Shown: positions 14,044-26,769, counted from the first letter of the stretch. The stretch is DNA of 64,000 bases from Ridgeia piscesae (GCA_025642075.2 JAODUO010000470.1:370600-434599), one strand, 5' to 3'. Notes: generated from the letters alone by a model not told the origin. Program-made: numbers and translations.

Positions 14044-16740
14044 ATATATAAATAAATGCTTGTATGTATTTATATGATACAAATAAAAACAACCCCTTTA
14101 CAATGTAACAGAATAAACATTATAACGTTCCAATGGTTATGCTTCCCCTAAACCGACATGTGTACATCTGAATGTGTAGACGTGAATTATGTGGTCCGAT
14201 AAAACGGCCTCCAGCGGGGAGAGAATGCTGGGTATTTATGTGTGAGTGTGTAAACGCATGTAGATCTCTAAGTTCAATATTGTTCCTGTCTAGGTGTGGT
14301 GGCAAACGCAGCCTGAAGGCGTCTGTACAAGCCTAGACATGAAACAAAAGTCCACCAAGTGCTACACAACTTATGGGTTACAGACCTCCTTCACACTTAA
14401 ACTGGGCATTGGTCAGACTCGAAAACAATGGAAGAGGACTGGACACCAACTTGAGGTTACAATGCCACCACAGACGTAGTATTTAAAAGATCTGGAGGGC
14501 CGCAGTGGTATGATATGCGAAGTTCTTCGGCCACATAACCGGTTCATGATTTAACTACAGTGTATCTGGGCTAAAAACATATTTTCAAGAGTAAGCAAAC
14601 ATCAAAGTTCTACCAAGTGTAATTGTATAGGTTAATCTGGTTCTGCGTTAATGCTAGATTTAAGCAACATGTTACACAACATCACCTCTGTTACTATAAA
14701 GTTAAAGACGCTCCAGAATAGTATTTCCGATAAATCTGACTGACCCTGTGAAATATAACCAAAACAATTGTTTTACAATATTTTGTGACCCCAGAAAACC
14801 AAGCACCAAAAATACACAAATCTCTACTGCCCTATATATCTAGCTTTAAAATACTATAAATATGTTGTTCTCAGGAGTCAATGACAGCAGATGACATTTA
14901 CCGGTGACATCTGTGCAAAAAAACATAGTTTGGAAAGATAACACTCAAATGCACGTATGCCTAGTCACCTATCCTCAAATATATCCACCCCTCCTGGAAA
15001 GTAATAAATGTAAATCTATCTATACTAAAACGGAAGGATGCAACAGGAAACTGTATTATTATTCTAATAAGCCTCAAGTTCCAAAACACCTACACTAGGT
15101 TCAAAGTTATGATGCCATTTATCAAAGTTTCAAGAATGTCTTGACTTTGCTGACCCAACCATGGAACAAGCACAAACATGAAGCACTGAGTCACACTTGT
15201 GACATTGTTTCAAGTTAAACACCACCTGTGGTCAAAAGCCTTTCACCAATGTCAAGATGATCCTTCACTTGTTTTATTAACTGAACAATAGATGATGACA
15301 TAACTTGGCGACCCACTGAATGACACCGCCTACGTTGTGACAACATATTCCGATGGGTAATAATGTCTACGGTGCATTGTATGATTCAATAACGTCAAGA
15401 AAAATATTTGCAAACAACGGTTTTCTTCAAAATGACCTGCAAGATGGAGGAAGAACTAGAACTAAAATAGTATTAGACTATTACATAACACAGAGATAAT
15501 TTAATATCTGATCAGCCATTATATGTGCAACTGGAGCTGTACGGGTCACGCAGAATGAAGGAAAAAGTATATCAACTCATCACATATTCATCCAGTATCT
15601 TAAGCCACCGACATTTTACAAATGGTCACAGGTTTATGTATATAAAAAATTCAGGGGAAATGAGGTTAAATAACACTGATTTCTTATTGGCTCACACCCC
15701 CCCTACAGAACAAATCACAGGTAGAAATTACCCCGTTACAATATTTAAAAATTTACATCTTCTCGTGACTTTTTGTTCTCAGTGCTTTTCACCAATTAAA
15801 ACATCGCACACAGGTGAAGCCAACACTAATTTCCAGATAAATCAAATGCAACCACAACGTGGCCCTCCTATGTCCTGGCAATTGACCACTCAATTTGAGG
15901 ACTGAAAAAGGAAATAACTCTAAGTAACTACCTTTGTTTTTAATACATTCTTAATTAGCACCTAAAAAAACGATAGAGTGAACATAGAAAGAGTTGAGTG
16001 GACGTGAATCGTCTCAACCAGGGGGTAGACAGACTCACAATGGTCAATGGATCTAAGTTAGCACAGAACTAGGCAAGTAAACCTCATTGCCTACAGTGCC
16101 ACAGACCATGCGCTCACAAAAAACGACACCACATGTTGCCACGTAAATATTACAACTAGAAGATTCACAAATGTTTACAAAAAATTAAATAAAAAATACA
16201 TTACAAGTGAATATATTACAATATGCCGCACAAGTATGACATAAGCGAAAGCAATAAACTACACATGTATGGGATTATATATATATATATATATGTGTAA
16301 GTTACCAGATTAACATTATAAAAGATTGACACTAAATATATAATAATTATATGTCTTTAGTGTCAACCATTGGTGGCTTCAGATATTTCCCCATCTATTT
16401 GGTCTGAACAAGATACAATTTATTGTTATCAGCGCTAGGTCTGTCAAGGTAACAACCTTTATGTGATAATGTATCTTATCACACCTGGGTGCAGGACATT
16501 GCATAATTCTGATTGTGGCATCACTGCCACAGGACCAGGTAATATCAACAGTCCACTGTATCAACACACATCATCAGCTGTATCTATCCATTGTCACAGG
16601 TTTCAGGGCAAACTAAACTGAAGGTCACCGATTGGTTGAAATTACACCAACAGCACACAACGCAACCTGCTGGAAAACAAACGATGCAAAAAATGATGGC
16701 CAAGCATGTATGAATATAAATAATAGCGGCCTGCACCCAC
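14043..16740. other. non-coding, possibly intronic
   Basis: No exon that I can support. A 126-codon plus frame at 15,525-15,905 has ordinary composition but no motif that I recognise. If the exon at 16,741-17,004 is real, this stretch would be its downstream intron. Confidence 0.35.
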
Positions 16741-17004
16741 CTGCAAGGTTCTGTATGGTGAGTCGAATGTTTCCTTTCTCGGGCACTGGCCCGGGGCTAC
16801 TGGCCCGACTGCTTTGGCTGCTGTGGTTCTCATCCCGAACAAACCAGCCCGGGGCGGGGCTCCCACCCTGGGGTAGACTGGACCGCCCCGCAAACGCACC
16901 CCCACTTGGTCGTCTCTGGGCCATGGCGATCGGGTCATTCAGTGGTCAAGGGTTCTGTTAGTCGTATATATCCATTGTAACAGCCCTAGTGTCTCGGGCA
17001 TTGT
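16741..17004 (-). CDS. candidate first coding exon, product unknown
   Basis: The exon reads from 17,004 down to 16,741. On the minus strand a pyrimidine-rich stretch ending TTTCAG precedes position 17,004, and a CTAAT branch-point-like motif lies about 20 bases before it. An ATG at 16,924 sits in GATCGCCATGG, an excellent Kozak context. The frame then runs 61 codons to CTTGCAG|GTGGGT at 16,741, a good splice donor in phase 1. The peptide starts MAQRRPSGG, is rich in Gly, Ser, Pro and Arg, and ends with IRLTIQNL. The segment is GC- and CpG-rich inside AT-rich DNA. An upstream frame at the exon's 5' end (MPETLG...) would be a uORF. I do not recognise the protein. The IRLT ending recalls the first strand of C2 domains, but no second exon was found. 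Confidence 0.4.
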
Positions 17005-17479
17005 CTGAAACGTAGAATAGAAATTATTAGAAATTACACCCAATTCTGATCTTGTACGGACAGTGAACGTTAAATGCCTCTTTTTATTAACTGCCTATTT
17101 TACTGGCCCTTAAAAACAGAAAAAAGTCAGTTTTCTGCCCAAACAGCCACCAGCTGAAATATCAACATTTAATATCAGACTTGCTCCATGAATTCCAGAA
17201 ATTGTCTTTTATTTAACTGTGGAAAAGCGTCCTGAGCTACCTGCTATATTACATGTAGACGTTTTTTCCTTGACATGTAATTTTCCGATCACATCACATA
17301 CTAATAACAATGCTGACTTTGAATGCATGTGGGCAGCATTACATTGCGATGCAGGCAGTATTAGGTACAGTGTGCGATTTCCACAAACAGTGAGCTAAGT
17401 ACACATATCTACTGGCAAAATGCTGTTGTGACCATTTAAGTAGATGTCTATGTTTTAGGATGACCTTTAAAATGTCTCT
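17005..17479. other. non-coding, possibly intronic
   Basis: AT-rich sequence upstream (minus strand) of the candidate exon. Nothing else is seen. Confidence 0.4.
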
Positions 17480-17925
17480 TTATGTTTTGAGATTAATACA
17501 GCGGTGAATTCAAAATGATACAGTGTGTGCCTCTAGAGCATGAAACATGTTTTGAGATCCCTTCTTGGATTATATTTTTAACATCATGATTCCTGTGTTG
17601 TCACATTTTGAGATGGTCCCTTCGATGACAAAATTCCTGACATGACACTTATGTTAAATGATGCTTTGATATATGATCCCTTCAATGACACAAAGTTTTC
17701 AGATAACTCCTCAGATGACACAACATTTGACATTATCCCTTACATGGCACACTGTTTGAGACTATCCCTTACACAGCAATGTCTTGATATTACTTAGAAG
17801 ACAATATTTTGATTTGACAAGACCGGTAATGTATCATATTGTGAGATAACACACTTTGTGCAAGCACATTCTGAGATTATCCCTGGGATAGCAAAGTCTT
17901 GAGAGGAACAATATTTTGTCAATGA
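17480..17925. repeat. degenerate minisatellite, period about 35-40 bp
   Basis: Repeated blocks of the type TTTGAGAT, ATCCCTT and ATGACACA follow one another about ten times, heavily diverged and with variable spacing. No purity is left that a simple k-mer count would catch. Confidence 0.6.
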
Positions 17926-18417
17926 TTTTTAGGTGTCACCAACAGTTAATATATAAATACAAATATTTTCCCTCCCCTCCTTCGTCCATACCAACCCATT
18001 GCTGGGAGGGCGAATTATTCACAAAAACAATGTTGTAAATCTGAGATAACCATAAAATAAAATGACACTGACAACCAAGTGTTAAGCATGACATGCACAC
18101 AAAACAGGACAGCATCACAAATGTATCTATTTGCAATCTGGCAATACAAACTTGCTGCTGTTGCATTTATGGCAGTGTCACCATGGATACGACCAAATTA
18201 ACTACCCAACCATTGATTACACATTTATCCAAATCCATCACCATTGTGGCAAGCCAAATCTACATGTAAAAACAATGCACAATTACTTGTTGGTCTGGAA
18301 ATAAAAAAACTCATGTGCCTTAAAAATGCGACACTCAGGCATTGCAATGAAGCAGTTCCCCATGCAAAGTATTTATAGTCTTCTCGTGGGAATGTCTGCA
18401 TACAGATGACAGAACCA

Positions 18418-18836
18418 CGCCTAGAAACCTTTCTGACATCATTTGGGTGTGAGCTAGTCTTGGTGAGTTTCTGGTTACCAGAGACAGGGCTTTATACAGG
18501 ATAACATCTTTGCCAATCACATATTTTTGGTGGATATTTGCATATTAACTCTACGTACCAGCCAGTTGACAGGAGTTTTATGACATGACTACAAACACAT
18601 ATGCGACACCCATTTTCAAGGCATAATACTAATATCTATGATTTTTGAAGACCATTTTTTGCTCCTTTTTTACCCTTCCATCATCCGTCCTGTGATATTT
18701 CTACCTGTCTACAACATGTTTTACCAGTCCAACTGACGGGTGGACGGGTCTTCACAGTAAGATAAAGCTATGCCTAGAAACCTTTCTGATATCATCTGGG
18801 TTTGGATTGGCCTTATTAAGTTTCCAGTAATCCACA
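18418..18836 (-). repeat. direct repeat pair, possible retroelement remnant
   Basis: Two copies of a 64-bp motif (18,418-18,481 and 18,773-18,836) share CCTAGAAACCTTTCTGA and most of what follows. The second copy reads on the minus strand as DYWKLNKANPNPDDIRKVS. That weakly recalls the DYRKLN motif of LTR-element reverse transcriptases, but the match is short and no neighbouring motif supports it. Confidence 0.3.
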
Positions 18837-21800
18837 CATACACAACGCAGTTACCAGATAGGACAGGTTAAATCTGAAATGCTGAAATTTCCTCACCGCC
18901 AATCTTTTTATCTCCAGACATTAAGACTGCTTTTAGTCCCTAAAACAATACATGGCACACAGTTTACACATACACACACATCACCCCTACCAAAACACCC
19001 CTGGGCACATACACCCCAACTGCCCCACACATACCAGCGGGCTCCAAAACACCACAAACACAGCTTCACAGGCCACAAGGTGTCATCTGGTAGGTTCTTA
19101 AACTTCTTATCATGTTTTTTCAGTGAGTCAAATCCATAAATTAGCAGATAACTGTCAATGGTAACATATACCGGTATATTTAGTTAGTTGTACACTGGCT
19201 AATAAGAAGTTAAAATGTTTATAGCTAGATATGAACAAAGTCAATACAACATACAGCCAATTTGACAATTTGTACCTGATAAGAAACTTGATTTTCCATC
19301 TCTAAATTGTCAAGTTTATTGTGACATATTTTGTATAATGAAACAAGCGGAAAAAATTGAACATTTATCATCAGTGTTTCCGATGCTATATGACGAGCGA
19401 GGTGGGCCACCTCACTGGTTTTCCAAGCCTCCTCGCCAAAATATATTACTTCCTCATAGCTATTTACAAGCAATGCTACAAACATGTTTACATACTAAAT
19501 TGTCATTTCTTTCCCTACTATAACGTGTTTATACCAGGGAACAGGTTAAAACACACTTCATAATTCACCAGCTTGAAGCTAGTTTTTTTAAATAATTCTG
19601 GAGGCGTGCCCCTAACCCCAGAAGGATCGCACCATGCCTTCAGTATTTACTCAGCTTATTCTACCACTCTGTCCTTCATTTTACATTTTACTCAGGGGAA
19701 ACACTGATCAGGCAATATGTAAACTGTATGATTTGTTACAATTGTTTTTTACGACAAAAAAAAAAAATTTAACAGAATGCTGAGTGAAACATTTATAATG
19801 TTACCATAATGGGTATTTGACACATTGAAATATTCAAACCTAATCAAGTGCTAGCTTTGCTTCCAAATAAGCAAATTTCAAATATAATTTTGAAATACAC
19901 TGGCAAGCTTCCATACTGACGTACACACACCCAGAGGGTTAATCCAATCTATGTAAGGGTTAACAACTTGCAGGTGCATGAATGAACCTGGACTGTTAGC
20001 TCAGAGATTTTATTTGCACAAACAACATGACTAACACTACTTTGCGTAGCTTCTTTCTATATTTCCTGAATTCCCTGAAGTCTGTATGTGTTCCGTTATA
20101 TAGTACCATGTCACAGGTATTTCAGTATCACAATGATCAAGTGATAAATAACCCAATATTTGCCAGGCCAAACTCGTGTTATGCCAGTTATGGTTATTTC
20201 TTTAACATGTTTACTATGGATTATTGAATATATTGGTTACTGTACAGTCAATATTTTACTATGTCAGAGATGTTATAATAAAATATTTTTATACCATTAA
20301 TTCCCATAAAACTATATTCCTTCCACACTTATTTCTTTTAATCATGATACACAGTCTGAGACTTGTTATAAAATAATAAATTCTGGTGTACTACACTTTC
20401 AGTTTAGTGGCCTATACAAAAATTATTACAAATACAAGACTAAATTTTCACAATGAAACTGGTCTATCTTTTATCTGGCCGAACCTTCTATTAATTCCTT
20501 GATAAAAAGAAGTTGTGTAAATAAAATGTTACTAACCGATTTTTTTTTAATAAATTGTGAAACTGAAAAATATTTGCTCTTTCTGAAAACATATAATATA
20601 CTTGATGATATTTCTCACTAAACTAATAAAAATAAGTATAGAATAACTGCAAATCTCAAAAAGTAGCTTCCAAGCATTGTTGTGTCTGCCTAATTTTGGC
20701 TCACACTGAAACAGTTAAACACAGAATGTGTCAGTCCTTCACCTACCCCACAGGTGAACTAACTGTATGGCTTGGTCAGTGGTTTACACCTGTCTCACAC
20801 CCTGCTTGACCAGTGGAGGGGTCAACGAGTAGACCACTGGTCAGCATGCTGCAACATGTCAGTGGTCCAGACATGCCTAAGACAAGGGTGACTGGTCATT
20901 TGTGTGCCCTCAGCCAAGTTGTTTGATCAGTGCATTGAATGTGAAATAATTGAAACATTAACTGGTGAAATCAGACATCAACACTAATTTATGGGCCTGT
21001 AAATGTACCATTTAGGCATTTGATGTTAAATCAGGTCACTGTCATAGGAATGATTAATGAGAAAACTGGGCCTTGTTGACTGAATTAGTGATAAAGCAAA
21101 CAAACGATCTGACTGCGAACCTTGAATTTCCATTTTAACTGTGAGTAAACACGTCATCTTCGTCAATGGCGCGAATGCCATTCGCGATAACCTGAAATGC
21201 TGCCCTTTATTTTCAGTCCAGGATTCTTGCCATTTCTTAAGTTGGTACATCATCATATACATCACCATGTACATCACGCAGACATTTTGCATTTGGAAGT
21301 AGGTGGTTTATAGGGGAAAGATGTTTACAAGTAAAAGAAATAGTCAATACCACTGGTGGTGCCCAGCAAAACAATTCTGTTTTAAGGTGTTTTTAAATGT
21401 TAACATGTCTATAGATAGGGTGAATTTTCCATTTATAGACCTATCAAACTGTTTGTTCGGATGTGAAGTTTAGCAGTGTGCTAGAAATGCAGTGACCCAG
21501 TTTTAATTACCCATGATTTAATTTTTTTAAATTGTTAGTGTTTTATTCAAATATTTTATTTAACTGTTTTATAAAATGTAATGTAGCTATTAATGTGCAA
21601 AGCAAATTGACTGTTTATTGTTATTTTCTAGTACAGTACGGAACATAATTATTTCTTGAGCATACACTTTGCTTCACTTGGTATTTTGAATAAACCACCT
21701 TGCTTTTATAACATTTTGAACTATGAAATCGAAACTCACCTGGATGTTTCATCAAGACTGTTACATTATCACAAAAGGGTTCCTTACACGATTACTCATC

Positions 21801-22802
21801 AGATATCAGTATTAATTAAGAAATGTTATTATGTTATCACTTAGCTTTTAAACACACATCTAGGCTAATTACTACATTTTATTCAAGATTAGATCTGTCC
21901 TATCTGCATTAAAATAAAAAATCATTAATTAATATCAACTAAAATGCTATAAAAAGTCATTAATAAATTATATTAAATGAATAGTGAGTGTCAATGTTAC
22001 CTAATTCATAGAAACGGGCAGATTAGGAATGTTCCCTCTTAAGGAAATTCCTATGATGGTGGTAGTGCTTCTTTATTTGGTATCCAAACAATTCTTGACA
22101 CACACAAAGCATCCTAACTTCCTTAAAATACTAACCAGGTAATTTTACAACACAGTTAATTACCCATTTTGTAAAGGTCATAACAATATCTGATTAGGGA
22201 GGTTAACTGTGATAGATAAAACAAAGGCCTAGCCCCAAGGGTACTGCTCAAGTACTCACTAACCACAACTGCCTTAATCTACTCACCCCACTTAGTCTGT
22301 GTTTGTATAAACACCCCTGCTTAGAGCCCCACTTAAGATAACAACAGAGTGGCCTGGGGCAGTTACCCTCTGCCAGGCTGCTGAATTACCTGGTCTAGCA
22401 GTCACAATAAAGGGTAATTACAGGGTATTGTGTAAAGAACACCTCCCTGAGACCCTAATCATTCCTTGCTAGTAGTAGTCACTGAGTTGCCTGTGGCCTA
22501 AATACTGAGTGCCTTGTGGTCAGTATTAACACCACTGGAATTGTCATTTTAGTTTCAATAGTCTGACTGATACACAATGAAATGTATCAATACAAGGAAA
22601 GATAGAAACAGAGTTCTCAAACTTGAAATAACATTAATATCTCAATGAAGGAACAGTGTAAATGAGTGTAGACTTATTGGCTATCAGAAGTTTCAGACAG
22701 TGTTCATTCTCAGAGAAATTGAACAACAGAATAATGATGTATTTGTTCAATTGTGATTTTTTTAATAGAATGTATACCTATGTATGTGTTTGAAACAAAA
22801 CA

Positions 22803-23090
22803 GACAAATATCTCCGACAGATAGGTTTGTCATATGTGGCCTAATGTTGCATAGAATTAAACAGACACCATGGAACAATTGTTATTCTGAACATTTCTTG
22901 GACTATGTACCTGATCAATTGTGTTCTATTAAAAACATGACTGACAAATATCTCCGACAGATAGGTTACTTATATGCACAAGTTTATTTATATACCTAAT
23001 GACCCGTACAATTAATTAGATGCCTTGGAACGAATGTCTGTCTGTATTACTGAACATGTCTTGTTTTGTCCACACTGTGACAATATGATA
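22803..23090. repeat. diverged tandem duplication, unit about 140 bp
   Basis: GACAAATATCTCCGACAGATAGGTT occurs at about 22,802-22,826 and again at about 22,942-22,966. The sequence after each copy is also alignable (CATGGAACAATTGTTATTCTGAACAT against CCTTGGAACGAATGT...CTGAACAT). Confidence 0.6.
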
Positions 23091-23719
23091 AGAATATTTC
23101 CACTAACCGTTTGCAGGTGTGTGTAATCTGTGTATGTGATGCCACCTAATGAAGCGTGCCTTCAACAATGAACGAGGGTCTGCATTGCTAACAATGAAAG
23201 AACTTAAACTGAAAACACATTTCGTCTCTAGAATAGACCCAACCCAACTGCTGAAAATTAGGTCATTTCAACATATATATTAGTTGTGGTAGTAAATGAC
23301 TGAACCAGCAGACATAACAATATTTTGTTTTAAACAAAACTTTTAATTAAAGATTAATTAGCAGGCTAGAAATATTTTGTTCAAGTCATTCCTGTGGTTT
23401 TGTCTAGATGGTGTGAAATGGACCCTGCACTGCTAAGATGGCATGTTTAGGAGGGCTTATCATTCTGTTTTTGCAAACAAAACCTGTTGCACTTTTTTAC
23501 CCAATAAAATCTGCTGCACTACTAAACTTCAGCAGCATGGTCTAAGCTATGCTACCCATTTGCCCCTCCAACTTTATTTATGAGATCCTCTATATTAGAG
23601 ACTAGACTTGCCCTTCTCATACTGGCTTCTGGGCCAGGCCCAGGGTCCTGTCATTGACTCTTTAAGATCTAAAAAAAAATGTATTGATAAGTATAGACTA
23701 AATTGCAAACCGCAACTCT

Positions 23720-24130
23720 GCGGTAATGTTCGACTGCTATGAAAATAGTGCGGCTTTTATGTGTGCTTATACTTCGCATCGTCCGCTGGCTAAAGCCTAA
23801 ATTAGGTATACGACACTACAAGTCAATGAGACCCTACCCGGCGGCTGAGTCAATTCAAGAAAACAGCGAGCGGTGTCAATAACGGCCGCGGGCCACACCC
23901 GCGAAATTCACCTTTCTCCGTCAGCATCTGCGATCTGCTCAATGTTTCAACAAGTGGACGCTGAAAGAAGCCTACCCGCCTACCCGCGTACCCGGAGGTC
24001 TACCGTTATAGATTTTGCGAAGGTTTTAAAACCGAGCGACATGAACGAAATCTGGAATCGCAACCGGGCACATGGCGCCAGCTACTACTCGTAAAGAATC
24101 TCGCTACGGCTTGCTCAGGTCAACGACTCA
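23720..24130. promoter_or_regulatory. CpG-rich island, candidate promoter
   Basis: CpG density rises sharply compared with the flanks, with blocks such as AACGGCCGCGGGCC at 23,880-23,893. A 73-codon plus frame (23,873-24,094) and minus frames are present but not recognisable. It lies about 7 kb upstream, on the minus strand, of the candidate exon at 16,741-17,004, so it could be that gene's promoter and 5' UTR exon. This is inference only. Confidence 0.3.
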
Positions 24131-24674
24131 AGCGCCGACATCGTAATAAGTCATCGACGCCGTGTTTCTTATCCATATTATATTGTCATAAACTCTGTCA
24201 AAACCACAACAACTTGTTGACGACGCAATTATAATGCCTAGCTGTATATGTTCACTTACCTGGCGCTTATCACACACAATCTTGCTAAACGTTAGCGTGA
24301 CTGCCGACTCACGATAGTAAACAGAGTGCCACTTTGTTAATCTTGCCCGCCAACTGAAGCTATCGCCATCTGGCGGATTAATGTTCCAACCGCTGGTACA
24401 CCGCTATTTTAGTCTCAACCACAGAGTTAACTATGGTCTCACCGCAAAGTTAGTGTCAAGTGGCTGTACTTTTATTTAAAAATACTCACTGCAGTGACTG
24501 AATGTTTTAAATTATATACTTGAATAGAAGTAAAAGTATTTACATCCAGAATTATTTCGCCTTTTCTAATAACACAACCACCACACGGAAAGATTTATTT
24601 CGCAAATTCGGCGTTAAATCCCGTAGACTACGCTGGCGTAGGCCTATCGCTATTTACATAATTTAGAGGTCTAT

Positions 24675-24686
<12 letters not shown>
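24131..24686. other. non-coding, nothing recognised
   Basis: Moderate GC near the CpG island, falling to AT-rich. No supported exon. Confidence 0.4.
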
Positions 24687-24720
<34 letters not shown>

Positions 24721-24994
24721 GGTGTGCGTGTGCGTGTGCGTGTGCGTGTGCGTGTGCGTGTGCGTGTGCGTGTGCGTGTGCGTGTGCGTGTGCGTGTGCG
24801 TGTGCGTGTGCGTGTGCGTGTGCGTGTGCGTGTGCGTGTGCGTGTGCGTGTGCGTGTGCGTGTGCGTGTGCGTGTGCGTGTGCGTGTGCGTGTGCGTGTG
24901 CGTGTGCGTGTGCGTGTGCGTGTGCGTGTGCGTGTGCGTTGCGTGTGCGTGTGCGTGTGCGTGTGCGTGTGCGTGTGCGTGTGCGTGTGCGTGT
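24687..24994. repeat. (TA)n followed by (GTGTGC)n
   Basis: TA run 24,687-24,719, then about 45 units of the hexamer GTGTGC to 24,994, with one unit short by two bases near 24,939. It abuts the LINE fragment that follows without a gap. Confidence 0.95.
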
Positions 24995-25312
24995 AGAAAA
25001 CGTCAGGGAACAGCTCGGAGAAATACCAGCAGTAGAAGGGCCAGTCCAGGAAATATCAAGGAAAGAGTTGGAGCAAGCCATAGAGAGTATGAAGAAGGGA
25101 AAGCCGCAAGATGCCCAGACCTTATCAAACACTAAGGGGGAGTGGAGTGGACATGATGCATGAAATACTGAAGAGAGTTTGGGAAGAGGAACAGATGCCA
25201 GAAGAGTGGGAGAAAAGTGAGATCGTCCCCATATACAAGCAAAAGGGGGACCCACCAGAATGTCGGAACTTTAGAGGCATTAAGCTGTTGGAACATGGGA
25301 TGAAGATGTTAT
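24995..25312 (+). mobile_element. LINE reverse-transcriptase fragment (N-terminal part)
   Basis: Two overlapping plus-strand frames together read as the start of a non-LTR reverse transcriptase. The first has EISRKELEQAIESMKKGKPQD. After a frameshift near 25,110 the second has PEEWEKSEIVPIYKQKGDP and then FRGIKLLEHGMKML. This is the classic block around the GKAPG and NYRGI motifs. It stops at 25,312, well before the catalytic YADD region. The style is closest to RTE-like or related LINEs. It is a dead fragment, probably related to the C-terminal piece at 26,770-27,220. Confidence 0.75.
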
Positions 25313-26055
25313 AAAATAGATATACATATATGGCCTTGCGAGTTCTTTTGCGCGCTCTAAGTGACGTCATGTTAATGGCGCTATTTTTACGGAGACGATC
25401 GGCCTATATGTACTGTAGCGTAGCGCAACGATCTCTGGCTTGCGATGACTGAAGAACCTATGCAAGCAGAGCAATTAATGACGGAATTTTATTTCGCTAT
25501 TTACCCGGCATTGCCCAGGAGATGCAGTTGCCTGCGCTAAAATAATTTTGAAATTGTTACCCCGAGACCTCCCGGAAAAATTACGAAAATGTAAAACCAC
25601 CCTGGACACGCAGTGACGCCGCTACGGATCTCAAATAAAAGCACAATCACATACACAGTGCACCGGCAAAACTTCCCCTAAGATCTCACCGGAGGAACTA
25701 AAAACATGTATAAATCTTCGAGCCAAGTACCCCTATGTATCCGTTGGATTGCATAGACGATTTCAGCCTCATGCATGCCTGAGGTAAGTGCATTTAAAAA
25801 TTATGGAGAATTGTGTAGGGATGATTATAAAAGAACAAGACAGGTGCGATGTACAGGGCACACAATGAGAGAGAAAAAGAACATATAGTAACAACTAGTA
25901 AAACTGAAAGGAAAAGATCAAGAGGACGTCAGGGAATAAAAATAATTGCTCGTCTGTCAACATGGTACAGACCGAGCGCAACAGAACGAGTAAGAACAAC
26001 GAACGACCATATCGTTTGGAGACGGCGAAGGGATGGAGAGGGAGAAGAACTAAGA
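25313..26055. other. non-coding, moderately CpG-rich
   Basis: No recognisable coding motifs. In an intact LINE the middle of the reverse transcriptase would lie here, but I cannot read it in any frame. Confidence 0.4.
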
Positions 26056-26318
26056 TGGAGAGAAAGGGAGAGAAAGGGAGAGAAAGGGAGAGAAAGGGAG
26101 AGAAAGGGAGAGAAAGGGAGAGAGAACGGGAGAGAAAGGGATAGGGTGAGGGAGGGAGGGAGGGAGGGAGGGAGGGGGAGGGAGGGAGAGGGAGGGAGGG
26201 AGGGAGGGAGGGGGAGGGATGGAGGGATGGAGGGATGGAGGGATGGAGGGATGGAGGGATGGAGGGAGGGAGGAGGGAGGGAGGGAGGGAGGGAGGGAGG
26301 GAGGGAGGGAGGGAGGGG
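26056..26318. repeat. purine tract: (AGAAAGGG)n, (GGGA)n, (GGGATGGA)n
   Basis: All-purine on the plus strand for over 250 bases with three sub-blocks. It could form triplex or other non-B DNA. The Glu/Arg/Gly-rich frames are composition artefacts. Confidence 0.95.
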
Positions 26319-26769
26319 TGATGTGGAAAGAACTGAAAAGAAATGTACACACTACCGAGTGACGTGAGCCCCCCCCCCCGCAGTGGAACAAGGGGAATAC
26401 ACCTGATACACCTGTGTAAACTGTGAATATAAAATAGTTAAAGCAGTATTAATGCGTTTCGAACACAAATATCCGCCGCTATCTATAGCCAGATACTCAA
26501 ACATGCAGTTGAGTGAACTGGTCCAATGTAGACTGAAATGAGTTGCAAAGGTAATGTGCAATCGGTTTCTAAGTCTAGAACACCTCCACACTTTACTTTG
26601 TCGATGACCTTGCATTTCTATTAGTAAAGTTTGACCACCTGCAGGGAAAAACTGCTAGATTAGATATCAAAGCAAATTGGGCTTACCATCAGAGCAACCA
26701 AAACACAAGTGATGAGTATCAATAACCAACAGCACCTGTTTCCTTTAATGGTGAACATCTTCAGTTTGC

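Larger units (their letters stand above)
17926..23719. other. non-coding, possibly a long intron
   Basis: Nearly 6 kb of AT-rich sequence without a supported exon. It contains a direct repeat pair (18,418-18,481 and 18,773-18,836), a local duplication (22,803-23,090) and a 15-bp palindrome GAGGTGGGCCACCTC near 19,399-19,413. A 17-bp palindrome CGCGAATGCCATTCGCG lies at 170-186 of the 21,000-21,200 block (21,170-21,186). Short frames have no recognisable motifs. Confidence 0.4.

Noticed and set aside
24686..25255. His-Ala and Val-Arg repeat frames
   Set aside because: Translations of (GTGTGC)n; only the tail after 24,995 has real coding similarity, to a LINE.
25849..26391. Glu/Arg/Gly-rich or Pro/Ser-rich frames
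   Set aside because: Products of the purine tract on either strand.
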